DNA of 64,000 nucleotides from Orthonyx spaldingii. Lineage: Eukaryota; Chordata; Aves; Passeriformes; Orthonychidae. This document shows positions 27,827 through 40,290 of the stretch, piece after piece. How positions within the stretch are numbered: position 1 is the stretch's first letter; each line of letters starts with the position of its first letter. The notes under the pieces were generated by a model. That model saw only the letters and a program-made list of their open reading frames with translations, searched no databases and was not told the DNA's origin. Position numbers and translations under genes: made by a program. The DNA lies in contig VZTJ01001778.1 of the NCBI GenBank assembly GCA_013397795.1, positions 597,323 through 661,322 on the forward strand, written 5' to 3'.

Positions 27827-30800
27827 ATACACATATAAAGAAGCCATTATACAGTTGCCTAATATTCAACATCTACAATAAAACTATATAAAAAATACTT
27901 TGTTTCTTATCCAAAAAATATTTGAGAAAACACCTTGAGATGTACAGCAATGTAGTGTTTCTGCATTAATTCTCCCATGGAAAATAAATATTACTGAGGT
28001 ACTTTCACAACCACCTCTACAAACAGGCTTTTAAAATGCCTTTGCTCGTGTTACCATTAGAATTAGCTGGGTCAATAAACAACAGGAAAAAACAGGGAAA
28101 ACAAGAGCATAAATACAAAAGGCTTTCTCCAGTCTACATTTTCACTACTTTTGTCTTTCCAAGAGAACAAATTCAATCCTTTATACAATGTCCTTACTGC
28201 CTTTCACAAAACACTTGGTGAGTGATACAACGTGATAAATTCATTCCAGTTAGTTTGGTTACCTAGGTAGGTTCTTCTTTTTTGTTTCTGGTTTGGGCTT
28301 TTTTCTAAGAAACAGTCACCTCATAGGGCTTATTTTTACAGAACAAAAATATGTTACAAAATCTTCCTGTATCTTACTAGTCTACATTTTTTAAACCATT
28401 TTTAATCTACATTTTCAAGTTGTTATGTCATTGTGACTTGAAAAAAACTAGGAAAAAAAAACTAACCTAAAGCAACCCCATCACACTATCTGCTCTACAA
28501 AGACATTAATCAAGTTCTTACCCTTAAGTGAAATGACGACTCAAAAAAAGGAAATATGTCATAATGAACACTTTAGAAAACATCAAACATTTCTAAAATG
28601 TGTTTCTACTACCCTAGACAGGAAATGAAGGGAAACCAACTTTAATAAAGATCAGTAACTGTTTTGCTGTAGTTCTCCATGCATGTGAGATTTCAGAGGT
28701 TTCCAAAGTCTGCATTTTTTGTTTCCCTAATAAACTTTCTGTGACCAGATATGTCATGAATGTCTTCAGCTGCTATCCTATCTTGAAAAACCACAGTAGA
28801 AGGAAGAGTCAAGGCTTCTCACAAGTTTATTCAATGTTGATCCCTCTTACCTCCAGTAGACTTTTTTCAGCTTAAAAAACCCACGTGTGCTCACGCACAC
28901 TTCAAATCAGTTCCCAGTGACTGGATTTCAGGGTGTTGCATAGTTTTAGTGGATCTTCTAGTGTTGGCAGTAAAGTGGCAATCCAGTTATGCTCTGCAAT
29001 TCTCCTCTCCCCTCTTTCTATTAGTCAAATGGAATGAAAAAAGAATTCTGAAAGTCTCTGTTTGCCTTTACATTAGGAATTAAATATGGACTTTAATTAC
29101 TATGATAGGGTTTCTCCTCCTACTGGAAAATATACTTTATTTTAAGACAAACACATCTGTTACATCTTGCCAAATGCCTTTTTTAAAAAGTACTTCATCT
29201 TGGAATAGCATATTTTCCACGTATTACTACAGCCTCTATAGTAAGTGTTAATTTCTTCGGTTCATTACTAAAAAACACAGCACCCACCTACACCCTGTAG
29301 GCTACATATGGTTAGAAAATCCTTTACTTGAATATTTCTCTTTGGCATAGATATTATGGATTTTTCAAAGTTCTAAGATGAAATGTTAATTATTTTCTTC
29401 CCCCCTCAGATCCTGGATTTGCTCAGAAGAAAAGAATTATCATTAAAATATATCACCTGATAATTTAATAAGAGGGCTATTTTATGAAACAAGCATGCTA
29501 TTCCATCTTCTTATACTAGGGAAGACTTCAACTATGTAGGATTTATGGTTTATGTCTAGATTTCATGCACAAGCCTCAGACTTTCTTTTTTACATCAAAA
29601 TTCTTATTTTTTTCTGCTTTAAGTGTTGTTTCCCAGTCATCCAGCAGAGAGGGCTCTAGGTCCGGTTTGGTTTACACACTCCTTTCCCTTCCTGAGAGGC
29701 ATATTTTGTGCACACCTGGGTGGGAAAGACTTCCATCATCTAGCCTCCCAACTATTATAAATGATGTGGATATTTTTATTCTGCAACTTATATTAAAAAT
29801 AAATTTTCAAAGAAGAACAACAGTATGCCAATCTAAGACCAGCATAATGGCAAGAGACCACAACCATAAATATTAACCTTTGCCTAATTAGTTTTGGTTT
29901 ATTCACTGCTTTATGCATCATATACATCATAGAGAATAAAGTATAGTTATTATCAACCCTCCCAGTTAAGAGTTTGCAGTTCTTCAAGAGTTTTGTTTCA
30001 TATGTTTCTTTATACGTTCTGGTTTGCGTTTGGCAAAACCAAGTTGTTCTTCAGCCACCTCATTACCTTCCTTTCTCACAGACCTTTTGGTCAAAATTTT
30101 GGGGTTTTTTTTCGTTTGTTTTTTTTTTTTAATTGCTCCTTAGGCATATATACCCTTTCAGATTCTTAGTTGTACACACTAAGCTCTCAGAGCTTTCAAG
30201 AAATTTAACTCATTGCAAATACACTTAATTCTGAAGTTGTCTCTCCATTTGTAATGTTGTGAAGTTTTGTAATTGTAGCAGTGATTTCTATTACTGCATA
30301 TCATTCAGTATTCTTTCATTATGTAATGGTTATTGAGTGTCAACTCCACTCTTAACTATCTGTCCTCTGCTCATAATCTCTGATCCCCCAAGGCCCCTCA
30401 TCTGCAATACTGTTCTAGTGCAGTTACATATACATCAATACCCTTGTTCAGCTGCAATACTGAAAAACCACAAACCAGAATAAACAGCACAGCATCACCG
30501 TGTATCAGACAGTTTTTTGCACTGGCTTTCAACCGAATTTTCAAGCAGTTCTTGAAAAGAGAGAGCACATTCAAAATACCTCAAGAACTGTCTCAGCCTC
30601 TGTTCACAGCCATCAGAGACAAGTTTTCTCTCTTAATACAAACTAGATTGCACTGACATAGTTTTTCTTCAGACAGAATATCTGAAGCTCATATAACTGC
30701 TAGGTTATATAAATCTCCCTAAAAAAAGAGAGTGTACTAAAGCAATATATGCATCCTGTCCATGCACTAATGAGATTCAGCTTCACTAAAGGGTAGCCAG

Positions 30801-31333
30801 TATTCATTGCAGGGATCCTTCTCCAATTTCTCCCAAGACCTAGATGTCTTTTATTCTACTAGATCCAAACCTTCATTTTTAAAAACTCCAACTCATTTAG
30901 AGGAACAGCTCATTTCCTCCTGTTGGCCTCACTGCAGGTGTGCCACAAAAGTATTAGCCTAACAGCATGTCGAAGGAGGCTGGCTTAGAAGAGGAAACCA
31001 TGTCCACATTCAAGGTTCTCTACCTCAGTGACTCTTTCATCAGCCCTAAAAGGAGAAAATCAAGGCTCATAAGACTTCAGGGACTCAGGAGACAACCACC
31101 ACCAGCAGTGCTCAAGCTCAAGTACTTGCGTGTATATTTGAGCCTACTGGATCTGTGAAGGGGGAAGGAAAAAATGAGGAAGGTGAAAAGGTGTAGCAAG
31201 GATGTATATCTAGAAGTACCATCTATTCTATGAGAAAGAAATATCTGGATTGCTAAGATACTACAAGAGGAAAATTACAGTGTCTAGACTATTTTGGGGA
31301 CAGACACGTAGGTTCATCACTTCTCTGAGTCCA

Positions 31334-32033
31334 TCAAAAGGTAAAAAACTCTCTGTTAAAAACCTCATTCCCTATATCTAAATCATAAAAGTGCAGTGAA
31401 CAAATTTCAATGATATTGTGAAAAAAGCACACAAGTCTGAGGGACTCAGATATGCTCAACATGTGCTGCCATGTCCGGAAAGAGGAGAGAGCTGGCACCT
31501 CGCCACTCCTTGCAGGCTCCCACCGCAGCAGTTGGTATCCCTGAGCAGAGGCCAGGGAGTGCTCCGCCAGACAAAGCTCTGAGAAAACCCCACAGCTGCC
31601 TGCAATACTTGTCTGCTCAAGATCTGAATCAATTTTTTGAACAAACGGACTTACAAAACCCCGCAATTCCATTCTTAAAAACAAACAGGAAAAGGACACG
31701 CAAACAAGATGAATGCTTTTGGCTGAAAAATCAAAAACATTCTCCAATTACTAGAGAAGAGTTTTTCCCCAATATGTCCCAAATGAAAATCAGTGGCATC
31801 ACTACCAGTTGCCAGTCACACATCATCCCACACTGCTCACACGACTTCATGCACAAGATTGTCTCCAGGAGAAATTCAACTGCAGAACTAGATGTAGTCC
31901 TAAGGAAAGCATGATCTTTGGTATGCATGACTGTTTGCAGGCAATTCTTTTGCTGGTCAAGCTTTTGCCTTCAGCAATTTTGGCTTTTCATGCTACACTA
32001 GTACTGTTAGGGAGGAATCCAAGTCAAAAGTAA
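31334..32033. other. Stop-poor intronic segment, no recognised gene
   Basis: Two long open frames overlap here on opposite strands: 147 codons at 31471-31914 (+) and 137 codons at 31334-31747 (-). Smaller frames overlap at 31456-31644 (-), 31731-31928 (-) and 31809-32033 (+). The plus-strand product has an Arg/Pro-rich start (MSGKRRELAPRHS) and a basic KTNRKRTRKQ stretch, but no domain I recognise. Several frames open at once points to local composition (slightly higher GC, few TAA/TAG words) rather than to a gene. An old pseudogene or a lineage-specific non-coding exon cannot be excluded. Confidence 0.4.
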
Positions 32034-32909
32034 TTTCTTTTAAGGAAAGCTTCTTAGGCTGAGGAAGCAACAAAATGTATGTATAGTCCTGACAGGTATG
32101 AGCTACATGGAAACACTTTCAGGCACCTAATGTCATAAACCCCTTTGGGATCAGAAAATTCAAAAAAAACCAAACAAACCAAACAAAAGCATAACTCTGC
32201 ACAATTTTACACATTCAAAGAAATTTGTATAGAATCTCTATAAAAATATAGAACATATGGGTTTTCAAGCATTTTAAGCTACATTTAAGAGTTCAACGAT
32301 CTGCAAATCCTTTTGAGCTATTTTATATAATTTGTGTTATTTAAAAAAGTCACCTTACGAACAGGCAAAAATAAAGTTTTACAAGCATTTCCTCTCCATT
32401 TTTCATTTTTATTATCTAAACATGACTTCAGAGAAAACAGATAAATACTTCTAATACTCCATGTCTAACACTCATTTCAAGGCACAATACACCAGGAAAT
32501 ACTTAGAATAACTAATCTGAGCACACGCTCCATAATGAACTCATTCTGCTGAAAACAAATGCGGTTCATGGCAAGAAAATGGTGTTGGAGCAGTACATAT
32601 GGCTAAAGATGATATTTCTGTTTTCTCTGCCCATACTTGTCATGACTGACAAAAAATATTACAAGCAGAGGCAGATAATGCAGCTATTTGGCAAAACATC
32701 TTGTCTGCAACCAGTGCTTTAGGCCACACCAGTCACACTAAGTATCCCAGTAGGTAAGGAGAGGGACTAATTTTTTTTATGGTGCAAATTCATACAGAGT
32801 TTTCTGTTAAGGTGGTTTCTTTTGGACCTGAAGAAAAAAAATTCTGCAAAATGTCAATTTACATTAACTTAGGGATTTATGTTTCTTCTTAGGGATCATT
32901 TGCTGTAAA

Positions 32910-33147
32910 GACTATTGTGACTGTCACAGACTTTTCCCACAGGAATTCTACTGAAAGTTTATTAAATATAAGTTTCATGTTACTGAGAGTGGCTTTTGGA
33001 AACAGGCCGTCAGAGTTCTGCCCAACCAATCCGAATAGCCTTCTCGTGTGTATATAAATCTGTTAATAATTAAATAAATTCACTTAGCATTCTCTCAAGA
33101 TTGCTGTGTCCCTTTGCTCCGCTATCGGTTCAACAGCGACAGACCAT
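32910..33147 (+). mobile_element. Solo LTR of an endogenous retrovirus, with target duplication
   Basis: A 226-bp element (32916-33141) begins TGTGACTGTCACAGAC and ends AACAGCGACA, giving the expected TG...CA termini. It is flanked by GACTAT (32910-32915) and GACCAT (33142-33147), a 6-bp target duplication with one mismatch. Inside, in order, are a CCAAT box (33026-33030), a TATA box TATATAAAT (33051-33059) and a polyadenylation signal AATAAA (33073-33078). AATAAA close behind TATA is the arrangement seen in alpharetroviral LTRs. No gag, pol or env sequence follows, so this is a solo LTR left by recombination. A 6-bp duplication is usual for ERVK-type and alpharetrovirus-type elements. I cannot name the family. 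Confidence 0.8.
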
Positions 33148-36100
33148 ATACAAAAGAAGGGTTTGAATAGCTGAATCCAGGTGCAATTTAAAAAAAAGTA
33201 ACCAAAATCAGAATTATTAAAATTTTGGGATAAAAAAGAAAACCATTTAAATGGTGTTTATGAAGGCTAGGGAGAAAGATGACAAATACAAATTGATAAG
33301 AAGAAAAAATATGCTCAACAGCAGAAAGGTATCACAGTTCAAAGATAAATAGCATAGAGTTAAGAAATGAAAACTGAATATGAAAATACAAATTTTCTGT
33401 TGCAATCCTCTGGCAACACATAGAGACGACAGCTTTGCTTTCAGAAGCAAAGAACATTGACAACCATTTTAAATGCACACATTATTTAAAGTGTTATTAG
33501 ACTGCAAGTAGAAAAGTCACTGTGTGACAGAACTGCCATCTTTCAAAAAAGTTATTTTTCCCCAAAACTGTGCTCTATTGGTCATTTTGTGAGGCACGTT
33601 GGTTAGCTCTGGATTATGCATCTCGGATTAAGGTTTAAAAATCAGTATACTAACTAGTGGTTAACAGTCCATTAGGTTCTCTGGCAGAGGAACTGTGGTT
33701 TTCTTGACTTTCTACAGTAGCTAACACACAGATCTCGTATAGGTCTCGGTCTACAGCTGAGATCCTTGAATTAGCAATGAATCCTGCTAACTAAGTGCCT
33801 TCATGGGAGTTTGAAAAGCCAGATACAAACAGGTATCCACCCTGGTTAAGACGAGGAAGGAGCAAGCTAGACAAGGAGGCCTGGGGAAGTGTAGACAGTA
33901 GAATCCAGTTTAAATACAGCACTGGTGTTCCTTTTGATAAGCCCTCATGCACAGGCATCCATCAGGACTTGTGAGACTGTGAGGAGTGCTGAAGATAAAT
34001 TTTAAAAAAATATATACAATAGTTGATGGGCACAGCTCTAAATATACAAGAAAATAAGAAACTGTCCTAGTTTCAGCCATAAAAATGCCAAAAGGCACAG
34101 GTTTTGTTTTATGCATTTTCTTTAAACACAGTTTTTTAACAAGTACTTTAAGCTGAAAAACTACACTGTGACATTTGGCATTTATATTTCAAAGCTGTAT
34201 TTCTAGAGTTGTGGTAGATCTGCTGCAGTATGTTGAATACACTTTTTTTTTTTCCCCCCGGGAACACCAAGTGACCTGAGACATACTCATAGCTCAATTC
34301 TAAGTCCATAGGATTTTCAAAAGCAAACTTAAAAAGTCAAGTCAACAAGGGAAACTGAAACAAAAGTAAAAACCAGCTTCCAACAAATAAAGCCCAGATA
34401 AAGACAGTAGCTAGCACACACACCCATGGACTTATGACTCAAAACAAATGCAGATGGCCAGAAGGAGATCAGACTTCTCTTGGCTAATTCATCATGGGAA
34501 TGTGTGGGCAGTTTGGCAGCCGTGCCGTGAGCTGATACAGTGATTGTACACAAGCATGATTCAGCCCAGCATATTAGAAATGACACATCACAGCATTCTT
34601 ACTTTCACATTCTTTAAGCTAATGCAAGCAATTATCTGAAGGTAATAAAGCAAACCTATTTTAAGACACTACTTCCATATATGTGTTTTATTATACAGAG
34701 AAAAATCTTTTGGCATTGCATAATCTCCCCTCACCCTAATTTTGAGAAGACTGTATTACACAAACAGCAGACAGTAACAAATAATCAGTAAAAGAATCTA
34801 CCAAGACAATACTATATAAAAATATATTGCATGTTGTGCTTTAATGTAGGATGATGGGTTGGGTCTAGTTAAGATTTTAAATTCAGTAATTCATATGCAA
34901 TATAGGCACCTATCCATCCATCATAATTATAGGATAAAGTTAAAGCTCACTCTAGAATAGATACCTTGCAGTTGCTAATCCAAATTGCTCCAGTTACTCT
35001 ATTGACTACAGACCAAATTCAGATTTGCACACATAAGCACTTACTGACAATTGGGAGGCTCGAAGGTATTGGAACAATCAACATTGCTCATTATGGCAAT
35101 AGTATCAACTATAATCCACTGCATAGCAGGCTTCCACAGCACCAGACGAAAGCCAGGCACAACACTCCTCTGCATCTCAAGGGGCACTAATTGCCTATAT
35201 GCGGCTGCTACATCAAGCCTCGACCATCTCCTTGACTTCTCAATCCACACGTTCCATTGAAAAATCATCTTACTCTGAATCATTCATATTATTACTGGGA
35301 TTTTTAATCTCAAAGAAACCAGAAAAATTGCTAGAGCTGCATTTGTATGCTTTCAAACCAGAGCTGGCCGTCTCAAAAGCTGGCTGTCTCTCTGCTGCTG
35401 CTCCCACCTGGGAGCTACAATGAACATAGGCATGAGCAAATTGGGAGCTGGATAAATGAATGTAGTTACCTTCTATTAACAGCAACATTCTGGTTCTGTT
35501 TGTAAGAGCAGCTAATTAATAACAGGCTTATTAACAAGTATCAGCTGTGATTTGTGTCTCCCCTGACTCAATTCCCAAGCAGTCACATCCCACCTCAGGA
35601 GAGGGACCTGTCTTGGCTCTCTTGGTTGCCCCTAGCAGACAAGGTCAAACAGCAGCCTAAAACACAGTTTAACCTGTAGAGCCAGAGAAGCTGAACAAAT
35701 ATTCATATGTTGGGGTTTGGTTGGGGTTCTTTTGTCCCTGGATATTTCTGAGCCATTTTTGTTCTTTTATAACTCCTTTGGGATGTACTGACCCTCAAAG
35801 ATTACTACTTGAGAAAGCTCTGGCTATGGGAACCAGAGACAAGAGTAGTTTACCACATTACTTACAAACTTCTCAAGCATGTTCTTATGACAGATTTTAA
35901 TTTTCAATACAGCTTACCTTTGCTATAGATTAAACACACTGGTTGTAGGCCACTTCAGAGCTCTAGCACCCTGGATGAATATGGTAACAAAAATAATCTT
36001 GTTAATGACCACCTTTGTCAATACTGTTTGTCCTCTAAAGATGTATCAATCTGCAGTTTTATTTTTAGATATTAAATTTATATAATAGTATATTACATTA

Positions 36101-38567
36101 TAATTTGAATCATGATGTTTATTTTTTAAAAATAAAGATGCCACCAAGTTTTACTAGGCCATATCTGAAAATCTATTTAAAATACTAATTTACTTATATA
36201 GTAGATGCTATGAGTCAGCACCCTATATATCACTAATATGTAACTCTAATCAAAGGATGCCTGCAATGCTATCAGTGAAATAACTGACATGGAATCCATA
36301 CTTGTGAAGGGAATTTAGATGAACATAATATCAGTTGACATAGAATATACTGTTAACCCAAATTATTCCAAACAAAATGCCAAATAATAGCTCTCTAACT
36401 GTAATAATTTTACAACTAAAGCACAGTCGCCAGGCATGCAGTCTCCAATATACAATATTTACATTTGCAAAATCAGGTGTTATTTGAGAGTCAGGCATGA
36501 TTTCCATGTAAGTAGGAGAGGAATTTCAGTAACTGCCAAAAATTCCATCTGTCTGAAATAAATACTTAACCAGATACAGGTTAGTAAGCCCTGAAATCCT
36601 GAGGGGATTTGATAAACCTGATATGCTTAACAGATTTTATTGTTCCCTTTCAGAGACTAAACAGATTACCAACTACTGTATTCTGGACTTATGACACAAC
36701 TAAGCAACTGATTTCTTTTCACTGGCATGATAAACAATTAACAAAAATATTTTAAATGCTGTAACACAGAGTTGTGTAGAGCAGAGCAGAGACCAATCTC
36801 AGTCCTGTGGTCTTTGCTTCTATTATTACAATGCTAGACATTGTCCCTCCTGCATCCAAGTGGTGGCAGGGCACTGGTCAGCCTGCTGAACTACAGAGGT
36901 TTGACCTGGGAGCCGAGGGCATTGTCATGTTGAGTGACACCAGGCACACAGATCATCAGGCTACTCATGGATAGTGTGCTGTTTCACTGTACCTAACAGT
37001 GATGTGTGTACTCAAAATTAGTCCTCTGGGCATCCTCCACACACTGACAAAAGTCCGAGTGGGACCCTAGGTGGCATCCTGTTCTCCTTTTTAGGATTAT
37101 AATGAAGTATTTCAGACAAAACAAATGAGATTAATACTTTCCATTGCCACAGGTAATCCTATATTTATAGTATTTCTATTACCACAGCCTGCTAATATGA
37201 TCTGTAAGCATTTCTGTCATACACACTTATTGCAGATATTGCATGCCTACCGAGCATTTCCCATTTACAGATGGAAACTTACTTTTCCTTTAATCATCTC
37301 AGTCAAAGGGGTGGTAGTGCATGTATACATGAAAAAAGCCTACTCAAACCCTTTGTTTGGGGAGCTTGTTACACCAACCTTGGCACTTTTTGTCAGAACT
37401 GGGAAGTACTCTAAAACCATGTGTAAAGCAACATGCAAAATATACACTCTGAATGCACCTGACCTATAAGCACAGCCTTAATTGCTATCCAGCAAGTAGA
37501 CAGTTATTCAATTTTTGCTGTAACAATAAGCATCCTACTTAAAAACATTCTCTTGTAAATAAAAGTATTTTCCTTCTTGCTGAAAAGCCACTGAAAATTC
37601 ATGTTGTTATGAACAAAGTAACAAAAAAAATTGCCAGCTTAGGACTTTGAGTAAGCTCAGTATTATTTTTTCCATTTTGAATTCTTAAACACTCAGAGTA
37701 GTCATCAGTAGCCACAGTCATTACTAGAACCACAGGCTGAGACTATTACAGCACCTGAAATAGCAGCTGAGGGATAGAAGAGTTCACATTGTCATACATC
37801 ACACATCTTCCTGAAAATTGTAATCTTACCTGAACTTTGCTACAATTTTGTTTGGTTCTATCCCTTTAGATTAAGGCAGGAAGAAAATACAATGAATGAC
37901 CAGAGTGACTGGAAAGGCAAACTCTTTAAAACTCAACAGGGAAAATAAGACACAACCAGTCTAAAACTTCAGTGTGTGCTCTGATTTTGTAACCTATAGC
38001 TGTTACTTAACCAGTTATACAGAGAGAGGAAAATCAAGCAAAGTCTTCCAGAGTATGCAAAAAGTTAGTTGATTGAAGGACGATATCTACTAATGGCACA
38101 GCAATTCCATTTAAAACTGCTGTACCAGCTGCGTTCATACAGCTCTGCTTTTGCCAAGATACAACCTGCATATCAATAGCATGTGCTTGCACAGAAAAGA
38201 TCAGGCTGAAATAAATCACAGAAAAACCTGTGATAAATTGGGTATATCACTTTTCTTTTTATTTGACTGCTCTCCAAAAGAGCTTGACTTATCAAAGCAA
38301 ACAGTAGACTGAAGAAAAGTGAGCATTACGGAAAAAAAACCTGAATGGTAGTTAAGGAAAACAGCCAATATAAAACCATCTGAATTTGCTATCAGGCACA
38401 CAAGAGCTCTACCTGAAAGAAAATTGGCGAAGAGGAAAAAATGACAAGAATCCCCTCCCAGCAGACGCAATTCATTTCAAGTTGCTACCGTTTTCAAAGC
38501 AAAATTTAGTTGCCCTTTTATCTGTGCCAAAAATTCCAGTCTAAAACAACATGAAAAGTAAAACAAA

Positions 38568-38618
38568 ACAGAAAAAAAATCCACCAAAAAAAACCCAAAA
38601 AACAAAACCCAAGCCACT
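38568..38618. repeat. A-rich low-complexity tract
   Basis: Plus-strand text is almost wholly A with scattered C ('aaaacaaaacagaaaaaaaa', 'ccaaaaaacaaaaccc'). No retrotransposed body is recognisable upstream, so it is listed as simple A-rich sequence. Confidence 0.75.
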
Positions 38619-39060
38619 TTGTTAAAAAAACAATTTTCTATGTTGATGTTGAAAAATGTAACCTGACAGTAAACATTAAACACAAGTCTATCTGAATCTG
38701 AAGGAAATATTGCTCCTCCATTTGAACTTTTCACATTTTCTAGAATCTAATTATGCAGATCCATTATAAGCTTTTTCTAGCTACATAACAGAGTAACTGC
38801 TCCCTTTCCTAAAGGCAACTATGGTACCAGACCCATCACTTGTACAAAATGAGAATATCTTGTTTAAATCCACTTAACCTGGAATCAGCATTAACCACTG
38901 TCCTTGGTGTAAGCTTGTTCTGGACACACTGAGTTAGCAGACCTATAAACACAGCATCTACACAACACAGTATGGAGCAACCTGGAACACAGAGGAGGAA
39001 GAAGTTTTGAGATAAACTGGCAAAACACAATATTTCCAGGCTAACAGTTAAGGCATTTCA

Positions 39061-39103
39061 CAAAAAAAAAAAAAAACAAAACAAAAACAAAAAACCAAAA
39101 AAG
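39061..39103. repeat. Poly-A / (CAAA)n tract
   Basis: A run of 14 A residues, then 'caaaacaaaaacaaaaaacc', bordered on both sides by GCATTT ('aggcatttca' on the left, 'aagcatttat' on the right). The border repeats could be a remnant target duplication around an A-tail, but no transposed body is present between them. Simple-sequence expansion is the plainer reading. Confidence 0.75.
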
Positions 39104-40282
39104 CATTTATGCAATGAAAGCAAAATAAAAGATTATGACAGATCTAAGGAAATACTTCTAACAGTGTTTTTTAAGTCTTACATGTGGTCCTTAAGCTTAA
39201 GACACCTATTTGCAACATATTTTAGGCAACAATGAGAAATTCGCTCAGGTTAAGAAAGATGAAGGGTCATCAATTTTCACCAATTTTAGAACTAGTTAAC
39301 TACAAAGTACATTTGTCCATTTCTTGAAACCTTTCAACACTCCAGAGTAATGTCAACATGTCAGCCAGATCAGTAACACCAATATTAAGCCCCTTTCATG
39401 CAAAATTTAACAAAAAATACAGTAACAACTTAGAAAAACACTTGTATTCAATTTGTTTATTAATATCCACATTGCATTAAGAATTATTTTAATACAATTA
39501 ATAATTTTGATACATATTTTAATATGTACTAAGAAAAAATCCTCTCCAATGAAGTCCTAACTGATATCCGCGACCCAGTGGATCCACAAGTCTTGAGCAA
39601 GCATCACTTCCAGCCCTGACCACCCAAGGGAAAGTTTCCTAATGGGCACATTAACCTTCTATGCATTGTTATGCAAATGGAGGGGGAGTGCGGGTTGTTT
39701 CACACAGAAAGCCCAGACACTTCTTTGCTGCTTTAATGAAATGAATTTTAGTGTGCACCAGGTACCTGGTGGTTAAAAAACCAGCTGATGAAGAAAACCA
39801 TAGTACTGAAATGTTAGTTCGTCTAGTGCAGGAAATGTAGCCATAGCCACAGCCATCACCGGGATTTTGTTTTATTAGTTTTAGTATTTCTACACATATT
39901 TGAAAGTATATCTTATTTCCAGGCTCACAATAAGTAGATACTCTTCAAATGCGTTTGCTGCACACTATTACGTGAATTCCCATGTGAGAATGTCAAGGAT
40001 CTGCACTGTCTTCAAGGGCAAAAAATAGGGAGATAAGAAAAGAAGCAGTAACAAGAAAACCCAACACAGGCAGATTTGACACGAAGACAAAATTTTCCTT
40101 TTCTAAGTGTCATGCTTTTTCTCTAAAAGATGAAAGGATCACAATAAAATGGCTGAAAAGCTCATACAACAAAATACACATACTTATTCTCTGAACTCAA
40201 ATGGCAAAACAAATTGAACCAACAGGGTTTCAAAGAGCACAAAAATCTGCTCTTTAGCTTCAGTCAACTGAACTGCCTTGGC

Positions 40283-40290
40283 GGGGGGGG
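40283..40290. repeat. G8 homopolymer
   Basis: A run of eight G on the plus strand in an otherwise AT-rich area. A single isolated run is not enough for a G-quadruplex motif. Confidence 0.8.
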
